Source: Fulvimarina manganoxydans
Lineage (GTDB): Bacteria; Pseudomonadota; Alphaproteobacteria; Rhizobiales; Rhizobiaceae
NCBI RefSeq assembly: GCF_900176465.1
Contig: NZ_FWXR01000005.1
Coordinates: 181,781-245,780, forward strand
Length of the DNA: 64,000 bases
Direction: 5' to 3'
Positions 1 to 8,533 of this stretch are shown here, piece by piece. A program made the translations under genes and the position numbers. The first letter of the stretch is position 1; each line of letters opens with the position of its first letter. The notes beneath the pieces were generated by a model. That model did no database searches and had not been told where the DNA came from. It was given only the letters and a program-made list of their open reading frames with translations.

Positions 1-972
1 GTCGAGGTCGGGAAAGAGAATTCCAAACTGAAGGTCGGCGACCGGGTCGTCGTGCCCTTTACCATCGCCTGCGGCGAATGCGACCAGTGCAAGCGCCAAA
101 ACTATTCCGTCTGCGAGCGCAGCAACCGCAATGCCGATATGGCCCGCAAGGCCTTCGGCCATACGACGGCAGGCCTCTTCGGCTATACGCATCTGACGGG
201 CGGCTATCCCGGCGGCCAAGCCGAATATGTGCGCGTGCCCTACGCCGATTTCGCCCCGATCAAGGTTCCGAACGGCATTCCCGACGAGGACGTCCTGTTT
301 CTCGGCGACATTCTGACCACCGGCTGGCAGGGCGCGATGAATTGCGACATCCAGCCGACCGATACGGTCGCGATCTGGGGCGCCGGCCCGGTCGGGCTCT
401 TCGCCCTTCAAAGCGCGATGATCCTCGGCGCCAAACAGGTCGTCGTCATCGACGAGGTGCCCGAGCGCCTGCAGCTTGCCGCCGACAAGGGCGCCATCAC
501 CATCAACTTCAAGATGGAATCGACGGTTGAGCGCCTGAACGAGCTGACCGACAACAAGGGCCCGGACAAGGTCATCGACTGCGTTGGCATGGAAGCTCAC
601 GCCCCTTACGAGGCCGAGCACTTCTACGACCGAGCCAAACAGGCCGTTATGGCCGAGAGCGGCCGGCCCCATGTCTTGCGCGAGATGATCTATGTCTGCC
701 GTCCGGGCGGCGTCGTCTCGGTGCCGGGCGTCTATGGCGGCATCGTCGACAAGATTCCCTTCGGCGCGGCCATGAACAAGTCGCTGACCTTCCGCATGGG
801 CCAGACCCATGTGAACAAATGGACGGATGATCTCTTGCGCCGGGTCGAGGAAGGCCAGTTCGATTCGCGCTTCATGATCACCCATCGCGGCAGCCTGGAA
901 GACGGCCCGGAACTCTACAAGACGTTCCGCGACAAGACCGATGGCTGCGTGAAGGTGGTGCTGACGCCGTAA
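1..972 (+). CDS. Zinc-dependent alcohol dehydrogenase, 5' partial
   Basis: A medium-chain dehydrogenase/reductase that likely oxidises a primary alcohol or aldehyde adduct with NAD(P). The reading frame is open from base 1, so the N-terminus lies outside the window; a GTG at 52 is an internal codon. The structural-zinc loop CGECDQC plus a later Cys is near the visible N-terminus, followed by the Rossmann nucleotide motif GAGPVGLF. It resembles the glutathione-independent formaldehyde dehydrogenase / threonine dehydrogenase-like branch. The catalytic-zinc residues would be upstream of the window. It is 48 bases from an SDR gene on the same strand and is a paralogue of the ADH at 2880-4106: both share an AMNK-x-(L/I)-T-x-RMG segment near the C-terminus. 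The substrate cannot be read from sequence. Confidence 0.9.
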   Translation, partial: VEVGKENSKLKVGDRVVVPFTIACGECDQCKRQNYSVCERSNRNADMARKAFGHTTAGLFGYTHLTGGYPGGQAEYVRVPYADFAPIKVPNGIPDEDVLFLGDILTTGWQGAMNCDIQPTDTVAIWGAGPVGLFALQSAMILGAKQVVVIDEVPERLQLAADKGAITINFKMESTVERLNELTDNKGPDKVIDCVGMEAHAPYEAEHFYDRAKQAVMAESGRPHVLREMIYVCRPGGVVSVPGVYGGIVDKIPFGAAMNKSLTFRMGQTHVNKWTDDLLRRVEEGQFDSRFMITHRGSLEDGPELYKTFRDKTDGCVKVVLTP

Positions 973-1020
973 AGGGCGTCTTGCCACCCCTCTTTGTTAT
1001 GGCATCCGAGGAACCGCCTC

Positions 1021-2082
1021 ATGCGCTCCCATCTCAAGCCCATCAACCGCCAAACCGTCGTCCTCACGGGGGCGACGAGCGGCATCGGCCTTGCCACGGC
1101 GCGGCTTCTGGCCAAACGCGGCGCCAAGCTTGTCCTTGCCGCCCGCAACGCCGAGGCCCTAGAGGCCTTGCGCGACGAATTGTCGAAGAGCCACACCGAG
1201 GTGGTGACTGTGCCGGTCGACCTGTCGGTCAACGGCGCTGCGGCCGACATCACCCAGGCGGCCATCGAGACCTTCGGCGGCTTCGACAGCTGGATCAACA
1301 ATGCCGCAACCGCGATCTATGGCGCGATCGAAGACGTCACCGACGACGAGCATCAGCAGATCTTCGCGGTGAACTATTTCGGCGTCGTTCAAGGTTCAAA
1401 GGAGGCCGCGCGTCATCTAGCGGACAAGGGCGGCAAGATCGTCAATATCGGCAGCGTCCTCTCGGACCGGGCGATCCTCTATCAGGGCCCCTATTCGGCC
1501 ACCAAACATGCGGTGAAGGCCTTCACCGAAGCCTTGCGCATGGAGCTGGCGGCGGCCGGCAAGCCGATCTCGGTGACGCTGATCAAGCCGGGAGCGATCG
1601 ACACGCCCTATAGCGAACATGCGCGCAATCATTTCGACACGCCCGGCACCACCAATCCGCCGCCGGCCTATGACCCGGCCGTCGTCGCCAAGGCGATCGT
1701 CTTTGCCTGCGAGCATCATCGGCGCACGCTGGCCGTCGGCTTTGGCGGCTATTCCATGAGCCTTCTGGGCAATCACTTCCCGGGTCTCACCGATACCTTG
1801 ATGGAGGCCTTTGGTGGCCAGGCGCAACAGAGCAGGCGCCCAGCGCCGGCTGAGCGCCGCGACAATCTCTTCGAGCCGAGAGCAGACGGGGCCGAGCGCT
1901 CCAGCGAGGGCGGACCGGGGCCGCGAAAGTCGAGCCTCTTCCTCGAAGCGCAGATGCATCCCCGCACGACCTTCGCGCTGGCCGGCCTTGCCGGGCTCCT
2001 CGCCATGCGCGCGCTCGGCGGCGGCCGGTCGAGACGTGACCATCGCCGCATCGCTCGCCGCTTTGGCGATGATGGCTGGTGA
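1021..2082 (+). CDS. Short-chain dehydrogenase/reductase with C-terminal membrane-like extension
   Basis: SDR-family NAD(P)-dependent oxidoreductase, 353 aa. The glycine-rich cofactor motif TGATSGIG is at residues 16-23, an NNAAT motif follows, and the catalytic YSATK is at 158-162. I chose ATG 1021 because GAGGA lies about 8 bases upstream. The SDR core ends near residue 250. The remaining ~100 residues hold an Arg/Glu-rich stretch and then a hydrophobic segment (FALAGLAGLLAM), so a membrane-associated tail is likely. The next gene overlaps its stop codon (GTGA), which indicates translational coupling. It sits between two zinc ADHs and a cysteine hydrolase, so a shared catabolic or detoxification role is inferred. 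The substrate is unknown. Confidence 0.88.
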   Translation: MRSHLKPINRQTVVLTGATSGIGLATARLLAKRGAKLVLAARNAEALEALRDELSKSHTEVVTVPVDLSVNGAAADITQAAIETFGGFDSWINNAATAIYGAIEDVTDDEHQQIFAVNYFGVVQGSKEAARHLADKGGKIVNIGSVLSDRAILYQGPYSATKHAVKAFTEALRMELAAAGKPISVTLIKPGAIDTPYSEHARNHFDTPGTTNPPPAYDPAVVAKAIVFACEHHRRTLAVGFGGYSMSLLGNHFPGLTDTLMEAFGGQAQQSRRPAPAERRDNLFEPRADGAERSSEGGPGPRKSSLFLEAQMHPRTTFALAGLAGLLAMRALGGGRSRRDHRRIARRFGDDGW

Positions 2083-2747
2083 GCGAGGCCATGGCTAAGA
2101 CCGCGCCGCGCCCGGTCCGATCGAGCGCAGAAGACGACTGGACCCGCGAAAAGCTGGAAGAGGTCCTCAGCCGCAAGACCGCCCATCTGTGCATCGACAT
2201 GCAGCGCATGTTCGCCGAGGAGACCGACTGGCGCACGCCCTGGATGGACCGGGTTCTGCCCGTCGTCGAAAGCCTGGTCGCCCATCGACCCGAGGCGACG
2301 ATCTTCACGCGCTTTCTGCCCCCGCACGACCCGGACCAGGTGACCGGCGGCTGGCGCCGCTATTTCGAGCGCTGGCGCAATTTCACGGGGTCCGAGATGA
2401 CGCCGCCCGGCCTCGTCGACCTCGTGCCAGCCCTTGAGCGCTACGTGCCGCCTGCCACGGTCTTCGACAAGCCGGTCTATTCGCCCTTCTATGGCGAGCG
2501 GCTCGACGAAATCCTGCGCGAGCGCGAAGTTCAGACGCTCGTCGTCAGCGGCGCCGAGACCGATGTCTGTGTGGTTGCCGCCGTCTTCGATGCGGTCGAT
2601 CGCGGCTATGACGTCGTCCTCGTCAAGGACGCGGTCTGTTCGAGCGCCGACGAGACCCATGACGCGCTGATCACCGTCTATGCCTCACGCCTCAGGCAGC
2701 AGGTGACGCTGGCGACCAGCCGCGACGTCATGGCCGCCTGGGGTTGA
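2079..2747 (+). CDS. Cysteine hydrolase (isochorismatase-like)
   Basis: Isochorismatase/nicotinamidase-superfamily hydrolase, about 222 aa. The expected catalytic triad is visible: Asp40 in LCIDMQ, Lys131 in FDKPVYSPF and Cys164 in ETDVCVVAA. Numbering is from GTG 2079, which overlaps the upstream stop; ATG 2091 is an alternative start. Members hydrolyse amides or vinyl ethers such as nicotinamide, N-carbamoyl compounds or isochorismate. Nothing here picks one substrate. Its overlap with the SDR gene places it in the same transcript as the dehydrogenases. Confidence 0.85.
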   Translation: MSEAMAKTAPRPVRSSAEDDWTREKLEEVLSRKTAHLCIDMQRMFAEETDWRTPWMDRVLPVVESLVAHRPEATIFTRFLPPHDPDQVTGGWRRYFERWRNFTGSEMTPPGLVDLVPALERYVPPATVFDKPVYSPFYGERLDEILREREVQTLVVSGAETDVCVVAAVFDAVDRGYDVVLVKDAVCSSADETHDALITVYASRLRQQVTLATSRDVMAAWG

Positions 2748-2879
2748 GTTCGTTGATCTCACCAAAGCGAGAAAAGCGAGCCGGCCAAGGGCTTTGCGGC
2801 GACGCCGGCGCAACAGGCGGGCACTCGCTTCGTTGGTCGAGAGACGATCACAAACAGCTCGAAGAAACCGGAGTCCTCC

Positions 2880-4106
2880 ATGAAAGCCGTCGTTTTCCAT
2901 GGTGTCCGCGACATTCGCCTCGACACCGTTCCCGATCCCACCATCAAGGAGCCGACCGACGCGATCGTGCGCATCACGTCGAGCGCGATCTGCGGCACCG
3001 ATCTCCACATGATCCGGGGCACCATGCCCGGCATGAAGGAGGGCACGATCATGGGCCATGAGGGGATCGGCATCATCGAGGAGACCGGGTCCAATGTACG
3101 CAATCTGAAGCGCGGCGATCGGGTCGTCATTCCCTCGACCATCGCCTGCGGCCACTGTTCCTATTGCCGCTCCGGCTATACCGCGCAATGCGACGATGCC
3201 AATCCGAACGGACCCTCGGCCGGAACGTCCTTTTATGGCGGTCCCGCCCAGACCGGGCCTTTCGACGGGCTGCAAGCGCAATTTGCCCGCATCCCCCATG
3301 CCAATGTCAATCTCGTGCCGCTCCATCCCGAGATCGATGACCACCAGGCGATCTGCCTGTCCGACATCGCCTCGACCGCTTGGTTCGGCGCCGATATCGC
3401 GGACATATCGCCGGGCCGCGGCAAGACCGTGCTCGTCATGGGTTGTGGGCCGGTCGGTCTCTTCACCATTCTTGGCGCCTGGCACAAGGGTGCCCAGCGC
3501 GTGATCGCCGTCGACCGAAGGCCCGATCGCCTCGCCAAGGCGCGCGAACTCGGCGCCGAGGTGATCAATTTCGAGGAAGAAAATCCGATCGAGGCGATCG
3601 CCGAGCTGACCGGCGGCATCGGCCCCGATCGGGCGATCGACGTCGTCGGCGTTGACGCCTTCAAGCCCACCAAGGGGCCGATGAAAGAGGCGGTCGAAAA
3701 GCGCGCCGACATCTATCGGATGCAGGTCAAACAACTGGCCGAAGAGAGCGCGGCGACCGATGCCGACCATTATGCGGCAGGCGACGCGCCGTCACTGTCG
3801 CTGGAATGGGCCGTGCAGTCCCTCGCGAAGGCCGGGACCCTGTCGATCATCGGCGTCTATCCGCAGACCCATCAGTTCTTCCCCATCGGCGAAGCGATGA
3901 ACAAGAACATCACCATGCGGATGGGCAATGCCAACCACAAAAAATATGTTCAGGAACTGGTGGAGCTCGTGCGCCGAGGCGGGCTGAAACCCGAACACAT
4001 CCTGACGCAAGACGAGCCGATCCGCGACGTCATCAAGGCCTATGAGACCTTCGATGCGCAGGACAAGGGCTGGATAAAGGTCGAACTTGAACCGGCGGCG
4101 GCTTAA
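2880..4106 (+). CDS. Zinc-dependent alcohol dehydrogenase (formaldehyde-dehydrogenase-like)
   Basis: Full-length 408-aa medium-chain zinc dehydrogenase. Catalytic-zinc residues are in the CGTDLHM and GHEGIG regions, the structural-zinc loop CGHCSYC is near residue 90, and the cofactor motif GCGPVGLF is near 185. The ~400-aa length and the insert after IDVVGVDAF match the glutathione-independent formaldehyde dehydrogenase-like group rather than 340-aa classical ADHs. It lies 132 bases after the cysteine hydrolase, so it could have its own promoter. The paralogous ADH at the left edge has the same insert. The reaction is predicted as alcohol or aldehyde-hydrate oxidation with NAD; the true substrate is unknown. 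Confidence 0.92.
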   Translation: MKAVVFHGVRDIRLDTVPDPTIKEPTDAIVRITSSAICGTDLHMIRGTMPGMKEGTIMGHEGIGIIEETGSNVRNLKRGDRVVIPSTIACGHCSYCRSGYTAQCDDANPNGPSAGTSFYGGPAQTGPFDGLQAQFARIPHANVNLVPLHPEIDDHQAICLSDIASTAWFGADIADISPGRGKTVLVMGCGPVGLFTILGAWHKGAQRVIAVDRRPDRLAKARELGAEVINFEEENPIEAIAELTGGIGPDRAIDVVGVDAFKPTKGPMKEAVEKRADIYRMQVKQLAEESAATDADHYAAGDAPSLSLEWAVQSLAKAGTLSIIGVYPQTHQFFPIGEAMNKNITMRMGNANHKKYVQELVELVRRGGLKPEHILTQDEPIRDVIKAYETFDAQDKGWIKVELEPAAA

Positions 4107-4136
4107 GCTGCAGCGAGTAAGGTCTCGCGACCCGAT

Positions 4137-4158
4137 CGGGCGGCGCTAGAGCCGCCCG
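4137..4158. terminator. Hairpin between convergent genes
   Basis: Perfect 8-bp inverted repeat CGGGCGGC/GCCGCCCG with a 6-base loop, between the stop of the ADH gene and the stop of the convergent receiver gene. No long U-tract follows, so it is a likely but unproven bidirectional terminator. Confidence 0.6.
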
Positions 4159-4189
4159 GTCTTCCGAGAAGCCCTAATCTCGATCCACC

Positions 4190-4594
4190 TTACGCGCAGG
4201 CCGAGCGGCGGCCGGGCGCTTGTGAGGCGGCGGCGGCGACGATCTCGCAGACCTGACGCCGCACGTCGCCGATTGCAAAGGGCTTGTCCAGCACGCCTTC
4301 GATGATCGTGGCGAGATCTTCGGCTGCTTCCTTCTGCTCGGCATAGCCGGTCATCAGAAGCACCTTCACATGCGGCCAGCGCTGGGCGATGGCATGGGCG
4401 AGTTCGATCCCCGTCAGGCCCGGCATGCGAATATCCGACAGAACGAGGTCGAACTCGCCATCGGCTTCCTGCAGGCGCTCCAGAGCCTCTTCACCATCTT
4501 CGGCCGCGCTCACCTCGTGACCGTCGAGGCGAAGCGCGCGCGACACGAGATGCCGCAGGGCATCCTCGTCTTCCGCAATCAGAATATTCGCCAC
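4190..4594 (-). CDS. cpdR: CpdR-like single-domain response regulator
   Basis: A stand-alone receiver domain of 134 aa with no output domain. Acidic pocket residues are in the IAEDED segment, the phosphoacceptor is Asp54 (LVLSDIRMPG), the conserved Thr is Thr82 (MTGYAE), and the conserved Lys is Lys104 (LDKPF). I chose GTG 4594 because AGGAG precedes it; reading farther upstream gives a non-conserved low-complexity tail. In alphaproteobacteria CpdR, when unphosphorylated, promotes ClpXP proteolysis of cell-cycle proteins under control of the CckA phosphorelay. The assignment rests on the receiver-only layout, the MANILIAEDE start and adjacency to hpt, an arrangement I know from Rhizobiales. 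Another single-domain receiver cannot be excluded. Confidence 0.75.
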   Translation of the reverse strand: MANILIAEDEDALRHLVSRALRLDGHEVSAAEDGEEALERLQEADGEFDLVLSDIRMPGLTGIELAHAIAQRWPHVKVLLMTGYAEQKEAAEDLATIIEGVLDKPFAIGDVRRQVCEIVAAAASQAPGRRSACA

Positions 4595-4891
4595 GACGAC
4601 ACTCCTGAACTTCAAACCTTTCGACCAAACAGCGATCATGCTGCCGGCAAGGCCACCATCGTCGCACGGGCAAAGTCTCCATAAGGTTTCCCTTTCGCTG
4701 TCATATCGAAAGGTCGAAATTCGGTGCCCATGCGAAGAACAAGGAGAGGATTCCATCTACGCCTGAAGTCAAGCTGGATCACGGAAGTGTGATCGCTGGT
4801 TTGGCATCATTTATCCACAGGAACTGGTGCCCGTTGGATGGCGATCAGACGGCTGACACGGGAAATCCAGAAGATCCCAGAAGGTCGACAA
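4595..4891. other. Gap between hpt and cpdR-like gene
   Basis: About 300 bases upstream of the receiver gene and downstream of hpt. It holds the receiver gene's ribosome binding site (AGGAG complement at 4601-4605) and presumably its promoter. I see no further ORF, repeat or strong hairpin. Confidence 0.5.
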
Positions 4892-5428
4892 TCAGTCGAC
4901 GACCCGGCCCACAAAAGGCAGCTCGCGGAAGCGATGCCCTGCATCGAGACCATAGCCGACAACGAAGTGGTCCGGGCAGGAAAAGCCCACATGATCGGCC
5001 TCGATCTCGACCTTGCGGCGCATCGCCTTGTCGAGAAGCACGACCAGCCGGGTCTCGGTCGCGCCGCGCTCGGCCATCAGCTCGCGGGCAAAGCGAACGG
5101 TTCGCCCGCTCTCCAGAATGTCGTCGACGAGAAGCACGGTCTTCCCTGCCACGGGGCGCTCGATGTCGCGCAGAAGCCGAACGTCGCCGCCGGTGGTCCC
5201 GCCGCCATAGCTCGATAGAGAGACGAATTCGACTTCCGGCGACATGCCCTGGCGGTGAAGCGCCCGCACGAGGTCGGCCGTGAAGACGAAGGCGCCCTTG
5301 AGGACGGAGACGATGATCACGTCCCCCTCCACCGTGTCGGTGAGTTCCTTGGCAATCCGTTCGACCGCTTCGGCGATCTCGGTTTCGGAAAAGAGTGTTT
5401 CGACATCAGTGCCGGCCACGCTGATCAT
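4892..5428 (-). CDS. hpt: Hypoxanthine phosphoribosyltransferase
   Basis: Purine salvage enzyme that converts hypoxanthine (and usually guanine) plus PRPP to IMP/GMP in the cytoplasm. The 178-aa protein has the expected length. The PRPP-binding signature VLLVDDILESGRT is at residues 98-110, and the early SVLKGAFVF loop at 41-49 contains the conserved Lys-Gly. The start codon overlaps the stop of the upstream membrane-protein gene (ATGA at 5425-5428), so the two are translationally coupled. The neighbouring order toward ftsE is typical of Rhizobiales. Confidence 0.95.
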   Translation of the reverse strand: MISVAGTDVETLFSETEIAEAVERIAKELTDTVEGDVIIVSVLKGAFVFTADLVRALHRQGMSPEVEFVSLSSYGGGTTGGDVRLLRDIERPVAGKTVLLVDDILESGRTVRFARELMAERGATETRLVVLLDKAMRRKVEIEADHVGFSCPDHFVVGYGLDAGHRFRELPFVGRVVD

Positions 5429-6126
5429 TGGGACGGCTCCAGGGACCGGAACCGAAGAGCGAGACGGTCGCCGGCTTCTGGCGGCACAAGGACGGAGGAA
5501 GCAAAGCCAACCGTTTCGCCGGGCTTGAGCCGGCTCGTCGTTACCTCGACGCCGCGCAGGACGCGACCGCCGCCATCATCCTGAAGCACGATTTCGAGCG
5601 GCGGCACGAGCATGTCGTGATCGGCCTTGTTCACGATTCGCCCCGACAGGGTGAGAACCGGCGCGCCGGACCGCTCCACGAAGGTCGCTTCGACGTTTTC
5701 GATCGCCAGCGGGGCGGCGGCGAGCGATCCGGTCGTCACTGTGTCGAGGACTGCGGCATTCGGCCGCCCGGCAAAGGCGAAAACACTCGGCAAGAGAAAC
5801 AGACCGGCAAAGACGGCGCCGGCCACCATTGCCAGCTTGAACGGAGCAATGCGCGGCGGAACCGGCTCCGGAGTCGGCGCGGTCTTGCGCGGCGAGCGCT
5901 TAGCAGCGGCGCCGAAGAATATCTCGGCCTCCTCCGTCGCGGTTCGGCGGCCGAAATTCGTCCGCGCATCCATTTCCTCGCGCGCTAGCGTGCGGCGTTC
6001 CAAAGCGGGCCGCACCGGTGCATCGAGGCGACGAGCGCTGCCGTCGATCACGAGGGGCTGCCGCGCGACCTTGGAGCGGCGAGTATGCACCCCCATGGCC
6101 AGATCCTCGCTCACCGTCTCGCTCAT
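5425..6126 (-). CDS. Single-pass membrane protein with DUF3426-like periplasmic domain
   Basis: A 233-aa protein with a basic, disordered N-terminal half, one transmembrane helix at about residues 96-119, and a C-terminal beta-rich domain (IENVEATFVERSG ... SGRIVN) like the DUF3426 part of MJ0042-type zinc-ribbon proteins that sit beside ftsEX in many Rhizobiales. The usual N-terminal CxxC...CxxC ribbon is absent and was not found in any frame upstream. ATG 6126 is preceded by GAGGGG. It overlaps hpt by four bases and is divergent from ftsE across a 585-base gap. Function is unknown. A role near the division machinery is inferred from location only. Confidence 0.7.
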   Translation of the reverse strand: MSETVSEDLAMGVHTRRSKVARQPLVIDGSARRLDAPVRPALERRTLAREEMDARTNFGRRTATEEAEIFFGAAAKRSPRKTAPTPEPVPPRIAPFKLAMVAGAVFAGLFLLPSVFAFAGRPNAAVLDTVTTGSLAAAPLAIENVEATFVERSGAPVLTLSGRIVNKADHDMLVPPLEIVLQDDGGGRVLRGVEVTTSRLKPGETVGFASSVLVPPEAGDRLALRFRSLEPSQ

Positions 6127-6711
6127 CGGTACCCCTCGTCCTGTTCCTTCACGGCTTCACCCCGGACACATCCCAAAGGACCCGTCGCCCGGTGGCGCCG
6201 CCTGCGATGACGCCCCGAACCCGGCCTCACCCGCGATACCACACCGGTTCGTGTACGAGCCGCCCGATCGGGCCTGACGGCATGCGATGCCCATCTCAAC
6301 GTCGCATATCGACCGGGTTCGGCTCAAACCTTGAGACCGTTTATGCACCGGGCGGCTTTGGCGAGGCTTGGGTCTCGTCTCGCCGTCAAGCGCCTTGCGC
6401 CCTCGTCGCCTTCGCATGAAATGCCTGTATCGGCGCCGGGTCGCAAGGCGCTTGACCGCGAAGAGACGGTCATTCGACGTCGCCCATCCTTTCGCATGTC
6501 GCCCAAACCCAGCGCCATGCAAGGCAGAAAAAGGACAAAGAGCCGTGATTCAGTGCCCCGATGCTGAAGGCCTGACGACGAGACGCGCCGGCGGCCACGC
6601 CGGGCGGGGCGCCTGTCGTCGCCGCCGCGCATCGAGTGCTGACGGACTGGCGCGGGGGCTGGAGCTCGAGACAGGCTCGGTAGGCGGCGTGGAGGAAGGA
6701 GCGACGGATCG
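6127..6711. other. 585-base divergent intergenic region upstream of ftsE
   Basis: No convincing gene. Open frames here are short, arginine-rich and lack ribosome binding sites. The middle holds a long imperfect stem-loop (6370-6468, listed separately). Promoters for ftsE (rightward) and for the membrane protein-hpt pair (leftward) are expected here but no consensus was recognised. Confidence 0.5.
6370..6468. repeat. Long imperfect inverted repeat
   Basis: A 15-base perfect arm GTCAAGCGCCTTGCG at 6383-6397 is matched by its complement at 6436-6454, with CCC/GGG pairing extended by a one-base bulge. Outer segments CGTCTC near 6375 and GAGACG near 6461 pair again. The loop is about 35 bases. 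It could be a dispersed palindromic element or a structured 5' leader of the ftsE transcript. No second copy was spotted in the window. Confidence 0.6.
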
Positions 6712-7371
6712 GTGATCAAATTCGACAATGTCGGCCTCAGATACGATGCCGGCCGCGAAATCCTCAGCGATCTGTCCTTCGAGATCCGCAAGCAGTCCTT
6801 CCAATTCCTCACCGGCCCCTCCGGCGCGGGCAAGAGCAGCCTGTTGCGCATGCTGTTCCTGGCCCTGAAGCCGACGCGCGGCACGATCTCGGTTCTCGGC
6901 CGGGACGTCGCCAGCCTGTCGCGCCGGGATCTTCCCTCGATCCGACGGCGCATCGGTATCGTCTTTCAGGATTTTCGCCTGCTCGATCATCTGACGACTT
7001 ATGAGAATGTCGCACTGCCTCTTCGCGTGCGCGGCCGCTCGGAAGCGAGCTATCGCCAGGACGTCGTCGATCTGATCGAATGGGTCGGGCTCGGCTCGCG
7101 CATGCATGCTTCGCCGGTGACGCTGTCGGGCGGCGAGAAGCAGCGCGCCGCGATCGCCCGCGCCCTCATCGACCAGCCGGACATTCTTCTCGCCGACGAG
7201 CCGACGGGCAATGTGGACCCGCCAATGGCGCGCCGTCTCCTGCGCCTCTTTCTGGAGTTGAACCGCACCGGCACCGCCGTCGTCATCGCTACCCACGACT
7301 TCACCCTGATGGACCAGATCGCGGCGCGCCGCCTCATCCTCAACGAGTCCCGGCTCGAGATTCATGACTGA
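6712..7371 (+). CDS. ftsE: Cell division ATP-binding protein FtsE
   Basis: ATPase of the FtsEX complex, which sits at the septum inner face and activates peptidoglycan hydrolases during division. It is 219 aa, the usual length. Walker A GPSGAGKSS is at residues 35-43, the ABC signature LSGGEKQR follows, and Walker B is ILLADEPTGN. The start is GTG 6712, with a GAAGGAG-type ribosome binding site about ten bases upstream. Its 3' end overlaps ftsX by eight bases, as is normal for this pair. Confidence 0.96.
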   Translation: MIKFDNVGLRYDAGREILSDLSFEIRKQSFQFLTGPSGAGKSSLLRMLFLALKPTRGTISVLGRDVASLSRRDLPSIRRRIGIVFQDFRLLDHLTTYENVALPLRVRGRSEASYRQDVVDLIEWVGLGSRMHASPVTLSGGEKQRAAIARALIDQPDILLADEPTGNVDPPMARRLLRLFLELNRTGTAVVIATHDFTLMDQIAARRLILNESRLEIHD

Positions 7372-8362
7372 TCTCACCCATTCCGGCGATCGCATCTTGC
7401 GGGCGCTCCGCTTCGCTGTGGAGGCCGTCGCCCGAAGAAGGCGGGAGCGGCCGACGCCGATCGTCCCCTCGCACAACGTGGCCGGCCGCGCGCTGGTGAC
7501 AACGATCGCCATCATGACCTTTCTCGCCAGCCTGACGGTGGGCGCGGTGACCCTCGTCTCCGAGACCGCCGCCCAGTGGCAGAACGACATCTCGCGCGAG
7601 ATCACCGTTCAGATCATCCCTCGCGAAGGTCTCGACATGGAGGCCGCGCTCGGCGCGGTCGAACAGGTGGCGCGCGAGACGCCGGGCGTCACCGGCGCCG
7701 CCCGGCTTGACGATGCGGCGACGAGCCGGCTTCTGGAGCCCTGGCTCGGCGAGGGCCTGCAGCTCAGTGAGCTACCCGTCCCGCGTCTCGTCGTCATCGC
7801 GATCGATACAAGCGAGCCGCCGAATTTCGAGGCGCTCGGCCAAAGGCTGACCGAGGCCGTGCCCCAGGCCGAGCTCGACGATCACCGCGCCTGGGTCTCT
7901 CGCCTTGTCGCCATGGCCAATGCCATGATCATCACCGGCATCGGCGTCCTCGTCCTCGTCCTTCTGGCGACGGCCCTCACGGTGGTCTTCGCCACGCGCG
8001 GCGCCATGGCCGGCAATCGCCAGATCGTCGAAGTGCTGCATTTCGTCGGCGCCCGCTCCGAATTCATCGCCGCCGAATTCCAGCGCCATTTCTTCCGCCT
8101 CGCCTTGATCGGCGCTCTCTTCGGCGGCTTCGGCGCCTTCGTCCTCTTCTGGATGATGGGCTTGTGGACCGAGAGCAATCAGGCCCGGCCCGAGGCCGAT
8201 CAGATCTCGGCCCTGTTCGGCTCCTTCTCCATCGGCTGGACAGGATATGCAGGAACCGTTGCCCTGGTTGCCCTCGTCGCGGGGCTGACGGCCCTCACCT
8301 CCCGTATGACGGTGCTGAGACAACTGGCCTCGATCGACATGCTCTCGCCTGTCGAAAATTGA
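7364..8362 (+). CDS. ftsX: Cell division ABC permease FtsX
   Basis: Membrane partner of FtsE, 332 aa. It has a cytoplasmic N-terminus, a first transmembrane helix at about residues 45-67, a periplasmic domain to about 180 that would contact an amidase activator or hydrolase, and then three more helices (about 185-210, 240-265, 295-320). This four-helix layout is that of FtsX. The start overlaps the end of ftsE, so translation is coupled. Confidence 0.95.
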   Translation: MTDLTHSGDRILRALRFAVEAVARRRRERPTPIVPSHNVAGRALVTTIAIMTFLASLTVGAVTLVSETAAQWQNDISREITVQIIPREGLDMEAALGAVEQVARETPGVTGAARLDDAATSRLLEPWLGEGLQLSELPVPRLVVIAIDTSEPPNFEALGQRLTEAVPQAELDDHRAWVSRLVAMANAMIITGIGVLVLVLLATALTVVFATRGAMAGNRQIVEVLHFVGARSEFIAAEFQRHFFRLALIGALFGGFGAFVLFWMMGLWTESNQARPEADQISALFGSFSIGWTGYAGTVALVALVAGLTALTSRMTVLRQLASIDMLSPVEN

Positions 8363-8533
8363 ACCATATTTTCCCGTAATGATTCAGGTGAAGGGTTGAG
8401 GTCAGGCGGTAAGCCTATCGTCGGTCGGGCGAAGACGAGAACCATCGGTCGGTCTCGTCGAAACAGCGGCGCAAGGCTCTCAAACCCCTCGGTTTGTCAT
8501 GAGCGGCGCATCGCTTCGAGGAGTTCGCATGGG

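Noticed and set aside
1773..2660. 295-residue minus-strand frame over the SDR tail and hydrolase
   Set aside because: It is antisense to two well-supported genes and shows no domain. High GC makes long antisense frames common here.
6157..6522. Possible N-terminal zinc-ribbon gene upstream of the ftsE-linked membrane protein
   Set aside because: The minus-strand frame lacks CxxC pairs and has no start signal. It looks like noise over the stem-loop region.
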